DNA of 64,000 nucleotides from Ypsolopha sequella (taxonomy: Eukaryota; Arthropoda; Insecta; Lepidoptera; Ypsolophidae). Positions 20,501 to 29,490 of this stretch are shown here, piece after piece. The first letter of the stretch is position 1. The number at the start of each line of letters is the position of its first letter. The notes under the pieces were generated by a model, which saw only the letters and a list, made by a program, of their open reading frames with translations, was not told the DNA's origin and ran no database searches. The translations under genes and the position numbers were made by a program. Where the stretch lies: assembly GCA_934047225.1 (NCBI GenBank), contig OW203989.1, positions 1,587,977 through 1,651,976 on the forward strand, read 5' to 3'.

Positions 20501-22676
20501 TACAAGGGCGCTCGAACATTATTTTATAGATCTAAACAGAACCCACAAGGGCGCTCTAATATTATTTTATAGGGCTAGGACTGAGCTTACAAGGGCGCTC
20601 TAATACTATTTTGTAGGGCTAGGACTGAACTTACAAGGGCGCTCAAACATTATTTTATAGATCTAAACAGAACCCAAAAGGGCGCTCTAATACTATTTTG
20701 TAGGGCTAGGACTGAACTTACAAGGGCGCTCGAACATTAATTTATAGATCTAAACAGAACCCACAAGGGCGCTCTAATATTATTTTATAGGGCTAGGACT
20801 GAACTTACAAGGGCGCTCGAACATTATTTTATAGATCTAAACAGAACCCACAAGGGCGCTCTAATATTATTTTATAGGGCTAGGACTGAGCTTACAAGGG
20901 CGCTCTAATACTATTTTGTAGGGCTAGGACTGAACTTACAAGGGCGCTCAAACATTATTTTATAGATCTAAACAGAACCCACAAGGGCGCTCTAATACTA
21001 TTTTGTAGGGCTAGGACTGAACTTACAAGGGCGCTCGAACATTATTTTATAGATCTAAACAGAACCCACAAGGGTGCTCTAATATTATTTTATAGGGCTA
21101 GGACTGAGCTTACAAGGGCGCTCTAATACTATTTTGTAGGGCTAGGACTGAACTTACAAGGGCGCTCAAACATTATTTTATAGATCTAAACAGAACCCAC
21201 AAGGGCGCTCTAATACTATTTTGTAGGGCTAGGACTGAACTTACAAGGGCGCTCAAACATTATTTTATAGATCTAAACAGAACCCACAAGGGCGCTCTAA
21301 TACTATTTTGTAGGGCTAGGACTGAACTTACAAGGGCGCTCAAACATTATTTTATAGATCTAAACAGAACCCACAAGGGCGCTCTAATACTATTTTGTAG
21401 GGCTAGGACTGAACTTACAAGGGCGCTCAAACATTATTTTATAGATCTAAACAGAACCCACAAGGGCGCTCTAATACTATTTTGTAGGGCTAGGACTGAA
21501 CTTACAAGGGCGCTCAAACATTATTTTATAGATCTAAACAGAACCCACAAGGGCGCTCTAATACTATTTTGTAGGGCTAGGACTGAACTTACAAGGGCGC
21601 TCGAACATTATTTTATAGATCTAAACAGAACCCACAAGGGCGCTCTAATATTATTTTATAGGGCTAGGACTGAGATTACAAGGGCGCTCTAATACTATTT
21701 TGTAGGGCTAGGACTGAACTTACAAGGGCGCTCGAACATTATTTTATAGATCTAAACAGAACCCACAAGGGCGCTCTAATATTATTTTATAGGGCTAGGA
21801 CTGAGATTACAAGGGCGCTCTAATACTATTTTGTAGGGCTAGGACTGAACTTACAAGGGCGCTCGAACATTATTTTATAGATCTAAACAGAACCCACAAG
21901 GGCGCTCTAATATTATTTTATAGGGCTAGGACTGAGATTACAAGGGCGCTCTAATACTATTTTGTAGGGCTAGGACTGAACTTACAAGGGCGCTCGAACA
22001 TTATTTTATAGATCTAAACAGAACCCACAAGGGCGCTCTAATATTATTTTATAAGGCTAGGACTGGGCCTACTAGGGGTCACTCTTATAATATTTGGAAT
22101 ACCAAAGCTACCGATTTCAGTCAAAAATATAAACTTCACGAAATTTTCAAGGGGTTCAAAGCTTTTAAAATAAAAATATCAAAGTTGTCGATACCTACTC
22201 TTGTCTCAAATGTGTTTGTTCTCTGCATCGAACAATAATACAACTAGCTCCGAGAAGGGAAATGCCGTAACAGACTTCGCCAAACTAGTCAGTGTTTTTG
22301 CGTAGACTTGACTACATGCACCTCACTCCCACTTATCGGGATTTCTCCATCTCTTTCTCTATCACTGCTTGCCTTAGCCAATCAGAGTGCGTGAAAGCGC
22401 GTTGAAAGTTGGCGGAATTTATTTCGAACAAACCAAGAGTCATTTCACCTTTTTTCTTCGCCAGGGCATATAGAGATTGTCAACACAATGAAGGGCTACC
22501 GTGTTGATAATATCGTCACGAGACAACGACCGCCTATTATTCACGGTCAAGGATCTCCAGGGAGGTCTAAATTGAAGCAATTATATAAAAAATACTTTGG
22601 ACCACAGTTTGAAAACAGTGTAAATCCTGGAACTGCTGGAAGAGGGTATACTTTTAAATATAAAAAAGTCAGTTAA
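11509..22676 (+). CDS. Secreted stand-alone PLOD/LH3-type glycosyltransferase, five exons
   Basis: Exons 11509-11572, 14102-14315, 15024-15205, 18768-18935 and 22465-22676 join to 840 nt, 279 residues plus TAA, with every intron GT-AG and the frame kept. Residues 1-21 are a hydrophobic signal peptide. The rest aligns with the N-terminal glycosyltransferase domain of lysyl hydroxylases (LH3 adds glucose to galactosyl-hydroxylysine in collagen in the secretory pathway). Visible landmarks are FVDSYD (D92, D95, equivalent to LH3 D112/D115), YLNSGGFIG (146-154), EDDQLF (D173, D174) and IIHGQG (H236, equivalent to LH3 H253). The LH3 W145 position is Ser (LYCSPLP, S126), and the sugar-nucleotide loop after W61 is several residues short. 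The protein stops where LH3 would continue into its accessory and Fe(II)/2-oxoglutarate hydroxylase domains. Three N-glycosylation sequons are present. Activity and substrate are not known. Confidence 0.85.
11640..11800 (-). repeat. Possible LINE 3' UTR remnant in intron 1
   Basis: A GC-richer stretch with GCTGGTGAGTGCGGTGTCGA and CAGAGTAACTTGGTGG resembles LINE 3' sequence common in moths, as I remember it. No coding frame; low certainty. Confidence 0.25.
12600..12745 (+). mobile_element. LINE 3'-end fragment in intron 1
   Basis: Carries the GC-rich core GGATTTGTGCTGGGGGCTCG, then GTTGGTGATCATTGAACCTT, shared with 40785-40860 (+) and 44290-44390 (-). It is diverged and truncated on both sides. 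Confidence 0.6.
13466..13494. repeat. Perfect 14-bp-arm palindrome
   Basis: TTCATGTATCGAAA, one T, then its exact complement. Lies in intron 1; no other copy noticed. Confidence 0.5.
13660..14073 (-). repeat. Interspersed repeat family B, copy 1
   Basis: About 415-bp family also at 22803-23263 (+) and 24721-25135 (+). One end carries an imperfect hairpin (AGTAGTTTATG...CGTGTATCATACTAC) around a palindromic core, ACACTCGCTACGCTCGTGTT. This copy ends 28 bp before exon 2 of the glycosyltransferase gene. No coding frame; probably a non-autonomous element. Confidence 0.7.
14102..14315 (+). CDS. Exon 2: start of the glycosyltransferase fold
   Basis: Begins after TTTCAG and codes HVTVVTVASN through HIILFVD, the first strand and the start of the metal-binding motif. 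The donor is GATAG|GTCAGA, a weak site, but only this cut rebuilds FVDSYD with exon 3. Confidence 0.8.
14359..14660 (-). pseudogene. RTE-type LINE 3' end (C-terminal remnant)
   Basis: Minus-strand frame reads WGRKTLQWRPRT, SVGRPRARWTDDL, WRTIGEAYVQQWT, the well-known tail of insect RTE-clade ORFs. It ends in an (ATGGATGG)n-type tail (CCATCCATCCATC on the plus strand at 14370). It is 5'-truncated near 14660, where the frame meets a stop. It lies in intron 2. Confidence 0.75.
14735..14960 (-). mobile_element. tRNA-derived SINE, copy 1
   Basis: Minus strand; shares the body GTGTCAGAGATGTTTCCGAG and the ...TCACCGTACTCGG segment with copies at 41985-42290, 44565-44800, 52385-52520 and 56960-57215. 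A B-box-like GAATTTGAACC remnant marks the tRNA-related head. Lies in intron 2. Confidence 0.55.
15024..15205 (+). CDS. Exon 3: metal-binding motif and SGGFIG
   Basis: After TTTTTCAG. Codes YDVIFVSG, KVLFSAELYC and YLNSGGFIG, all recognisable PLOD-domain blocks. Donor ATTG|GTGAGT. Confidence 0.85.
15490..15710. repeat. 44-bp tandem repeat, about five units (intron 3)
   Basis: Unit begins GTGACGTGTGACGACAGTTG and continues through GCAGAGACAATGAGAGGA, nearly identical between copies (one G/T change). Minus-strand frames across it are artefacts of the repeat. Confidence 0.9.
15770..15855 (+). repeat. Fragment of the GGGTTCCGTACC family
   Basis: GACAGACGGACAACGGAGTC and a TTCCTTTTGTACC...CGGAACCC ending match the better preserved copy at 63598-63870. 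Confidence 0.5.
15900..16478 (+). mobile_element. Helitron, 3' end (5' limit uncertain)
   Basis: The right end has a hairpin, CCACG...CGTGG at 16448-16467, followed by GTAGAAGCTAG|T, the hairpin-plus-CTAG terminus of Helitrons with T downstream. Internal AAACGGATTTGGATGCGG is typical of insect Helitron bodies. A separate stem (AGCTAGGCCGAGAAA...TTTTTCGGCCTCGCTAGCT) lies at about 16260-16350. The left end was not identified. Confidence 0.55.
16480..16935 (+). repeat. Foldback repeat family C, copy 1
   Basis: Left part is an inverted repeat (GATGGTCGTAGATAAAGTAT near 16502 and its complement ending at 16682) around the motif ATTAGACATTGGGACA. The right part ends in TTATAATAAATTTGG...GCGCAGAATTGCGG. 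Other copies are at 31400-31820 (+) and 55447-55792 (-). No coding frame. Confidence 0.65.
17480..18186 (+). pseudogene. CR1/Jockey-type LINE: RT C-terminal end, 3' UTR and tail
   Basis: The frame from about 17528 reads YGIEIWGRAAEWHRVF, then LGILTLPSLYILQ, SIYNKLPDEIK and ends AFYTVDEFLKI at 17950, the usual C terminus of insect CR1/Jockey-like reverse transcriptases. About 210 bp of AT-rich 3' UTR follows, ending in (CTGTAT)4 at about 18160-18185, a typical microsatellite tail. It is 5'-truncated and lies in intron 3. Confidence 0.75.
18187..18767. other. Rest of intron 3
   Basis: AT-rich, no recognisable element before the exon 4 acceptor. Confidence 0.4.
18768..18935 (+). CDS. Exon 4: EDDQLF segment
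   Basis: After TTTTCAG. Codes YLPHLKRIL, GEDDQLFYTYIYLD and the LDHDATVF region. Donor AACC|GTGAGT. No ATG-led frame marks it, so it is easily missed. Confidence 0.85.
19044..22085. repeat. Satellite of about 70 monomers (43-44 bp) in intron 4
   Basis: Two monomer types alternate. Type A is GGGCTAGGACTGAACTTACA plus AGGGCGCTC and a 15-bp AT tail; type B is GATCTAAACAGAACCCACA plus the same AGGGCGCTC core and tail. The usual higher-order unit is A-B (about 87 bp), with A-A-B interruptions and an extra CGCTCTAATACTATT in some early units. Edges are decayed. Plus-strand frames are short. The array fills most of the intron between exons 4 and 5. Confidence 0.95.
22465..22676 (+). CDS. Exon 5: HGQG motif and C terminus
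   Basis: After TTCGCCAG. Codes HIEIVNTMKGYRVDN, then PPIIHGQG, a lysine-rich tail and TAA at 22674-22676. No KDEL-like retention signal. Confidence 0.82.
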
Positions 22677-22802
22677 AGGAGATCCAATGTTTGTTTGTTA
22701 TAAATAGTATTCTTTACCGACTATGTCTTTAAGTGCATTTTGTTGGATTGTATATTTAAAATGTAAAATGTAATCTTTGTGTTCATTTTGTCACACGATT
22801 AT

Positions 22803-23263
22803 AGTAGTTTATGTTACAAAGGCGAAAAGGAATAAATTACGAGGACGATTTTAAACACGAGCGTAGCGAGTGTTTTAAACGTAACCAAGTAATTTATTGC
22901 TCTTACGCCCGTGTATCATATTACGTTTTTCAATGCATAGTGTGAGGAAATAAAACAAATATAATCAAAGAAAAGAATTTAATTATTAAAGTTGAAAGTA
23001 ACATTGTTACAATTTTGCAAGTTAATGATTGGCTCAAAAGAACTGTATCCAGAGCCGTTAAACAGTAGAAAAAAAGTATAAAATTTATGGTATATAGGAA
23101 AGGCTGCAGGTTAACCAACTTCTCGTAAATAAATTAAAAAATTAATAAAAATAAAGCCCTAGGGTAAAATAATCGACTTTTTGGTTCGGTTTTGTTGCAT
23201 AAAAAGTCGGCCTTTACGAGCACTTGCAGTGAAAAAATATTTAGAGTCTGTATCTCTAAATAT
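22803..23263 (+). repeat. Interspersed repeat family B, copy 2
   Basis: Begins AGTAGTTTATGTTACAAAGG and ends near AAAATATTTAGAGTCTG. It lies 126 bp after the stop codon of the glycosyltransferase gene and supplies the first AATAAA downstream of it (22831-22836). The host transcript may therefore end inside this repeat. Confidence 0.65.
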
Positions 23264-23421
23264 TTTAAAAGACATTATGCTCGATATTAAAAGACAATTG
23301 AAAGAGCATTACCTATCTCTTTCATGGGTATCTTTTGTATTTGTTTTATTTTATATTATTATAAATAGTATTGTATTAACAGTAGCCCACCCTACCATAG
23401 TTTAAACGAGCAATATTTGTA

Positions 23422-23557
23422 CAGTGCTAAAAGGATCTTATGGCGCGTGTATTGGTTGTGTCTAAAATAGGAACTAACGCCGCTACCATACTCCTTGTTA
23501 CACAGTTGCGCCCCCCTGTCACTATCATCTACGCGCCATCAGATCCTTGGAGCACTG
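23422..23557. mobile_element. 136-bp MITE with 27-bp TIRs, TA target
   Basis: Ends CAGTGCTAAAAGGATCTTAT and (reversed) CAGTGCTCCAAGGATCTGAT are inverted copies with 3 mismatches in 27, flanked by TA. No coding capacity. Tc1/mariner-type by target site. Confidence 0.75.
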
Positions 23558-23561
23558 TATA

Positions 23562-24097
23562 TCTAAATATATAAAACAAAGTCGTGTTAGTTACACCACT
23601 TATAACTCAAGATCGGCTGGATCGATGTTAGTTATCTCTTTTTTGGTGTATTCTTATCCGCTCCGAATAGCAGAATAAGTAATAAAATATCGGATAAATT
23701 ATCGAATAACAATAAATAAATTAATTAATTTTACGAATGCAAACAGCATGTGGTGCCATCTGTTGACAAAACTACGCATATAAAAGAAACATATTTATCT
23801 AGCGTTCTGATATCATTAAATAACATCTAAACCCCAAGTTTTAAAAATCGCTTAGTTATTCCAAGAACTATTATTTCTGCATATATTCAGTACCCTACGC
23901 TAAGGCTAACAACGGTGCTGAAACTACATGGGTCCCTGCCATTCTTCTTTCGCAATGGCAAGCAATAAAACGTTTCTGTATTTGCAAAAGAGTTGTATTA
24001 ATGTTATTACCTTAATGAAATCCTAAATTAAGTTTAACTAAAGTTAACACGATATTATTAGACTGTTAGGCGGAACGAAGTTCGCCGGGTCAGCTAG
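23562..24097 (+). mobile_element. Complete non-autonomous Helitron (536 bp)
   Basis: Starts TCTAAATATATAAAACAAAG after A and ends GGCGGAACGAAGTTCGCC (hairpin) + GGGTCAGCTAG before T. This is the A|TC...CTAG|T structure of Helitrons. The head GTCGTGTTAGTTACACCA and the GGCTGGATCGAT segment are typical of insect families. No RepHel frame. Confidence 0.85.
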
Positions 24098-24345
24098 TAA
24101 CTATATATTTGCCAGGATTTTAGAAGACGGTCCTAAGGATTTCGAAAAAAAATTACAGTGTAGGGATTTCTGGGGTGAAATATGAAATATCTATTGTATT
24201 TATGGCCTTCATAAATTTATATTTGTATAGTTTCAGCTAAAAATAAGTATCTCGTATACAATAAATAATAAAGAAAGATAATAAAATTTTATAATTATAA
24301 AATATTTTGTATTTTTGGTTAGAGGTGACATTATTAATGATGGCT

Positions 24346-24375
24346 GTGATGATGATGATGATGATGATGATGATG
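24346..24375. repeat. (GAT)n microsatellite
   Basis: About nine GAT units; the Asp-rich frame across it is an artefact. Confidence 0.9.
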
Positions 24376-24454
24376 CATGTGTGTATTCTGTCTGTCTGTT
24401 CGTTTTATTAGAAACGAAAACTGGTGATGGTACTCGACAATACGAACAACTTTT

Positions 24455-24650
24455 TCCCACTAATATAATAAATGCGAAAGTTTGGATGGATGTATGTTTG
24501 TTACTTCTTCACGCCGTAACTACTTAACCAATTGAGCTGAAACTTTGCACAAACGTAGTTCTAGAACTGGCATAGGATATAGGCTACTTTTTGTTCCATA
24601 AATTAGTTCCCATGGGAAAAAGAAATAGTGTCGTTCAGAGACGCGACTCG
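24455..24650 (+). mobile_element. Helitron 5' end, truncated
   Basis: Starts TCCCACTAATATAATAAATG, then GCGAAAGTTTGGATGGATG and TTTGTTACTTCTTCACGCC, a common Helitron left end in moths. No hairpin-CTAG terminus found downstream before the next repeat. Confidence 0.55.
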
Positions 24651-24720
24651 GCCTTCAGCCTCTCGAAACATACTATACTAGGGGATTAAATCACTTATCA
24701 AAGACCTCCAAAGACACATT

Positions 24721-25135
24721 AATAGTAGTTTATGCTACTAGGGCGAAAAGGAATAAATTACGAGGACGATTTAAAACACGAGCGTAGCGAGTGTTTTAAA
24801 CGTAACCGAGTAATTTATTGCTTTTACGCCCGTGTATCATACTACGTTTTTCAATGCATAGTGTGAGGAAATGAAAACAAATTATAATCTTGTGAACTTT
24901 CAATTATGATTGGCTCAAAAGGATTGTATCCAGAGCCGTTAAGTGGAAAAAAAAGTATAACATCTATGGTACACAGGAAAGGCTGCAGGCTGCAGGTTCG
25001 CCAACCATTGCAAACAAATTAAAAAAAAAATTGTAATAAAGCCCTAGGGCAAAATAATCGACTTTCTGTTCGGTTTTGATGCATAAAAAGTAGGCCTTTA
25101 CGAGCACATGCATTGAAAAAATATTTAAAGATTCG
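24721..25135 (+). repeat. Interspersed repeat family B, copy 3
   Basis: Begins AATAGTAGTTTATGCTACTA, includes the CGAGCGTAGCGAG core and ends near CATTGAAAAAATATTTAAAG; same family as 13660-14073 and 22803-23263. Confidence 0.7.
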
Positions 25136-25614
25136 ATACGACTATACAAATCTTAAAAACGCGGGCGAGACCACAGGCAAATGCTATCTAGTACTAAATA
25201 AACAAATCTCGAATCGCGAAAATAAAATCAGTATTCCATAGTAACGTTAAATACCTAAATTATAATATCTAACTAAATATAAAAAATTAATGAAACACCT
25301 GTTTTTTTTTACAATTTCGTTAATGTTATGAGATAAATACATTTTATTAATACATTTTCAATAAAATAAATAAATACAAATAAAATCAGCAAATATTTAT
25401 TCACAACGATGAGATTAATATAATCGAAGACATATAAATTACTTAAGTAGTAAATTAAATTAAACAATATTTTCCGTGAAATTAAAACGAAAACTTCCCG
25501 TCATTCAGTTTCAATGGCTTGCCTTTTCTTCGTCAAACTTTATTGTTACTTCAGAATTCCTCTCAACTCATTTATGTATGTAGCTCGACCAACGTTGAAC
25601 AACGAACACTAATC

Positions 25615-25812
25615 CCTTTGTCCAAAGTTAAATATCGTCTTAAGAGGATGGCATACCCTAGCAACTTATTTTATTATCCGTTATCTTTGGCCTCTTTTTC
25701 TTGGACGTGTAATACTAGTGATCACGCAGCGAAACAACGAATTGGTGTGTTTTTAGCTAATACTGAAATATTTTGTAGGGAAAATTATATTGGATTTTGG
25801 TAAAATCCCTTC
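25615..25812 (+). repeat. Interspersed repeat family D, copy 1
   Basis: TTAAGAGGATGGCATACCCT, then AGCAACTT... to GATTTTGGTAAAATCCCT, matched in reverse at 42697-42932. The frame through it is not a gene. Confidence 0.6.
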
Positions 25813-25874
25813 ATATTTCAAAGAATACTTACAAAACCCAGAACGAGCTGATTCTGTCAGTACAAGAATACTTT

Positions 25875-26030
25875 AGATAAATGTATTTTTTATTCTTTAT
25901 TGCACAAACGTAAAAACACAAAAAAAGGTAATATTAATAATATGTACACCTGGTGCTCTAATCTCTAAAAAGAGATTTCTTACGGCAAAACCAGGAGGAA
26001 AAATAACAAAAAAGAAACATTTAAGCCAGA
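25875..26030 (-). mobile_element. Probable LINE 3' end
   Basis: On the minus strand ends ...GTGCAATAAAGAATAAAAAA with poly-A-like sequence, a LINE tail form common in Lepidoptera. No coding part seen. Confidence 0.4.
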
Positions 26031-27870
26031 TTAAAAAAATTATAAGAAAATATTAATTACTTATTCAAATTCCAAGGAAAGATATTAATAAAGTACGAAA
26101 AATACACACTATAAAAATATAACATATAGGTATAATTGTATATAATACTTCATAATCATATTGTATTGTCAAGCTAAAGTAAAAGTTACACCGCAACCCG
26201 TGTAAAGAATACAAGTGCGATAAAAGTGCAAAATACGACAGTTTATTTCTTAAACAGGTTAAGGCCAGGGTATTCAAAGAAATCAGTCCCGCTGCAACGC
26301 TTTCAATTTACACTAGTCTATCCTGCTCAGTGGAAGTGGGTCGCTAAAAAAACTCACTATTTTGAGGCGTTTTTATTTATTATTTTGGAATAAGCGGGAT
26401 GGGTTTTTAAATAAAGGCCGTTATACATATATCATAGGCCACGCATTGGAGACATTGCGTTAAATAAATATTAAAATTAACTATTGAAATTATTTTTGTC
26501 AGTGTTGTCCAATATTGTCCATCTGCCCATCACTATTCGATTGGTGGTGCCATGGGAACTAGTAAATAGAACTCTTGATACCCCTGGTACACTATTGTAT
26601 GGTTTTGCAGACCTGGGGGTGCTACGGGTCCGAATCCAAGTTCCCATGACACCCCCAGGGGTGTCATCCAGGGTGCCACGGGCCCGGAATGATATTTTTT
26701 ACAAGGTATAAGTGAATTTTATTCTCCAAAACCTATATTATAACACGGAAATAAAATTATATATTTATATCATAATTTAGATGATTTTTTGGATGCAGGC
26801 GAATGCAAGCTATTTTATCTCACGAGTCCGACTTGTTTGTAGTAGTGAGTGCACGTACACGTTTCTGAAGCACGCTCCCGCTCACACACATTACGCACGC
26901 ACACACGTGGGAGCGAGAGCGCTCGCTACACAACCAAGCCTAACTTGCATAAGGGTGAAGAGTGAAATATGACATGAATGTTTTTCAAAATTTAAATCAT
27001 TATTATTTGCAAATAAAACACAAAAGAATACGTCGTTTATCTACTAAAACACGTAAACCTCGCATTAAATAAATACGATATTCAAAGGAGTTTCGTCGTC
27101 GAACAACAAAGTGACAGAATCAGCTCGTTCTGGGTCTTTTAAAGAAAAATTGATCTGAAACGTGACCCAATTAGGATCTCTAAGATTTTTCGTCTTCCCT
27201 ACTGGCTCAGACGATACGTTTTTTAACTTTATAGGGCTGGCCGTTTGACAACAATGACTTCATGCATCTTCCTAAGAACGCACGCAAAAAGCGCATAATT
27301 GTATCGGTGAAACAATTGATATAGTCAACAACCATAATATAAGTGTACAAACGGTTTTTGTCACAATAATGATTATTTGTCTTGTGCCTTTATGTAAGGT
27401 AGTTTAACTATTAAACATTTACATATTTTTGCCTATCTTTTGTCACTAAATAATATCAGAGTGAAGTTGTTGGTCGTGATTGTCGGCACTTGGTGCAAGT
27501 TATGACACGTTGTGATTAAAATACTTAATTTATAATTTGGCTTTTACGATGTTGATCCGGCGACTATCCGTGAAAATGGGAAATTAGACATTTTTTAATG
27601 TCGAATAAGTCTCATCCTGTCGATTTGGAAAAATGAAACTGCATACAAATATGTATAAACTTAAATAAATAATATGTTAATAAATATATTATATTTTGCT
27701 TTTATAAGCCTTATTTTTTTTTTTATTTATTAGCATTAAAAAAATAAAAATATATATTTCGAATTATAAATAAGTAATAGTACTTAATATAAAAAATATA
27801 AGTAACTTAATATACCAGCTTATAAATGAATAATAACCTAAAATATAGATAATAAAATCCAAAAACTATA
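26031..27870. other. AT-rich spacer
   Basis: No gene recognised. A small inverted repeat (CCTGGGGGTG...CACCCCCAGG) lies at about 26611-26660. A 23-bp inverted match, AACGAGCTGATTCTGTCA versus its complement, links about 25838 and 27117. Confidence 0.4.
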
Positions 27871-27874
27871 AATA

Positions 27875-27990
27875 AAAATCTGGGTCCAGATCACTGCCCT
27901 GTAGGGCGCCCAGAATGTTGGCAACATTACCCCTCTGTATGGCCGAGGCCAGCCCTCTGATCATCAGATGTCGACCGGGCTCGATGAAAG
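27875..27990 (-). pseudogene. LINE ORF C-terminal remnant, second copy
   Basis: Minus-strand frame reads GLASAIQRGNVANILGAL then GSDLDPDF, the same tail as at 10345-10625 (SLANQRGNAASVL). Short, 5'-truncated. Confidence 0.55.
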
Positions 27991-28021
27991 TTGCTTATAT
28001 AATTTTATACAGAATGTTTAT

Positions 28022-28167
28022 TCCGAATAACTAGCGAAAACAGGCGCACGCACACATAGACCTGTACGTACGATGACTTCGAAGATACTCGGGTGAATGC
28101 CAATACGAAATTCTGCCAAGATCATCGTACGTACGCGTCTATGCATGTGTGCGTCTTTTTTCGCTCC
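28022..28167. repeat. Hairpin element with about 45-bp arms
   Basis: AGCGAAAA...GCACACATAGACCTGTACGT on the left pairs with ACGTACGCGTCTATGCATGT...TTTCGCT on the right, both running into ATCGTACGTAC cores. Probably a MITE; no target duplication recognised. Confidence 0.6.
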
Positions 28168-28839
28168 GTCGTCGAGTCAGCCTTCTGGTAGTATCTATTT
28201 TGTACCACGGACCCAACAACGTCGTGACGCCAAACGGTACAAATATGTAGCAGTTATCTAATTAGACAAATTTACATTTGTGTTTAATTTCATACTGTGT
28301 ACCAGGCGAGCGCCAGCAGAATAAAGTTTATCAAATAGCTTCACTTGACGTGATAAATGAACCCATATACTGTACTGATCACACTGGACGACATTCCCAA
28401 ACAAACTCGCGTAAATACATATAAATATTCCTTTCCCCATAAGAAAAAATAAATGTTACTGCAAATTATGAATGAGACAGTTTTTGTTTTCATTTGTGCG
28501 GTTTATCTTTAGCATAGTTGTTCATTATGTTCAATAGAGTACATTTACAGAGCTTTCAGTACATTTACACCCGGTATTACGGAACCCTCGGTGTGTTGGT
28601 TCCACTTACACTTTACCAGTTATTTTTATCAATTTATATTATATTTTTATGAAACATAATTTTCAAATTCCTCCCATAATCCTAGACAAGTGAACCTCAA
28701 AAGGCTCGTGTAACAAGAGGAGCCTCCAGCGTAACCAAGTGAGACGTATTTGAAAATGTTTACCGTCGACAACATGTCACCTGCACAAAGGTTCCGTCCG
28801 AGACCCTCGAAGGGCTGATGCTCAATAGACCTAGAGATT

Positions 28840-28925
28840 GGGACTCGAAAAAAATATTTTTTGTCCTCTTCTTTGTCCCACTGCTGGACAAAGACTTCTT
28901 CTCTCCGAGTGCACAAATCTCGATG
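28840..28925 (-). pseudogene. Decayed RTE-like LINE tail
   Basis: The minus strand reads EEVFVQQWDK, a worn form of the EAYVQQWT ending seen at 14384-14660. Very short. Confidence 0.3.
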
Positions 28926-29329
28926 CGCTATTGTAGCCAGTCCAACAAGGATGTGCTAGATTTTATCTTTAAGGTGATTAGAGCGCTCAATTTGTGCTCA
29001 TTCTAATAAGAATTTTGAAGAAACTAAGAGGCCTTTCCTTTAAACAAAAATTGTTTTTACTAATAAGGGTCTAATAGACATATTAACTTGAACATAATTG
29101 TATTTTTGCTTACCCCTTTTTGTACAAAAAAATCCAAAGTGTGTGACCGATTTTAGCATAAATTGCAAAATTTCTCCAAACAACAACTAGCTCATTTTAT
29201 CGTAAACTCGAAGTAGTACTCGCTGTTGCAGTAAGATGGCGCTGTTCACTGATTTGCCATTTTAGAGGTTGTTTCTCAAGGGGAATCAAGTCACTATAAC
29301 TCCTTAACTTAGATTTGTTCTGCCTAACC

Positions 29330-29490
29330 ACTTTTTTTGGATTCCGTACCAAAGCGTGATGGGACCCTATTACTAACCCTCCGCTGTCTGTCCATCTGTC
29401 ACAGGTCTACAGCTTCAGCCGACATAGGTAGCAAGTTGAAATTTTCACAGTATACGTCTTAATATTGAGTCCATCACGGAAAATATTTAA
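29330..29490 (-). repeat. GGGTTCCGTACC family, copy 2
   Basis: On the minus strand carries ACAGACGGACAG...GGGTCCCATCACGCTTTGGTACGGAATCC. Matches 63598-63870. Confidence 0.5.

Noticed and set aside
24315..24527. Asp-rich small protein
   Set aside because: The Asp run is the (GAT)n microsatellite.
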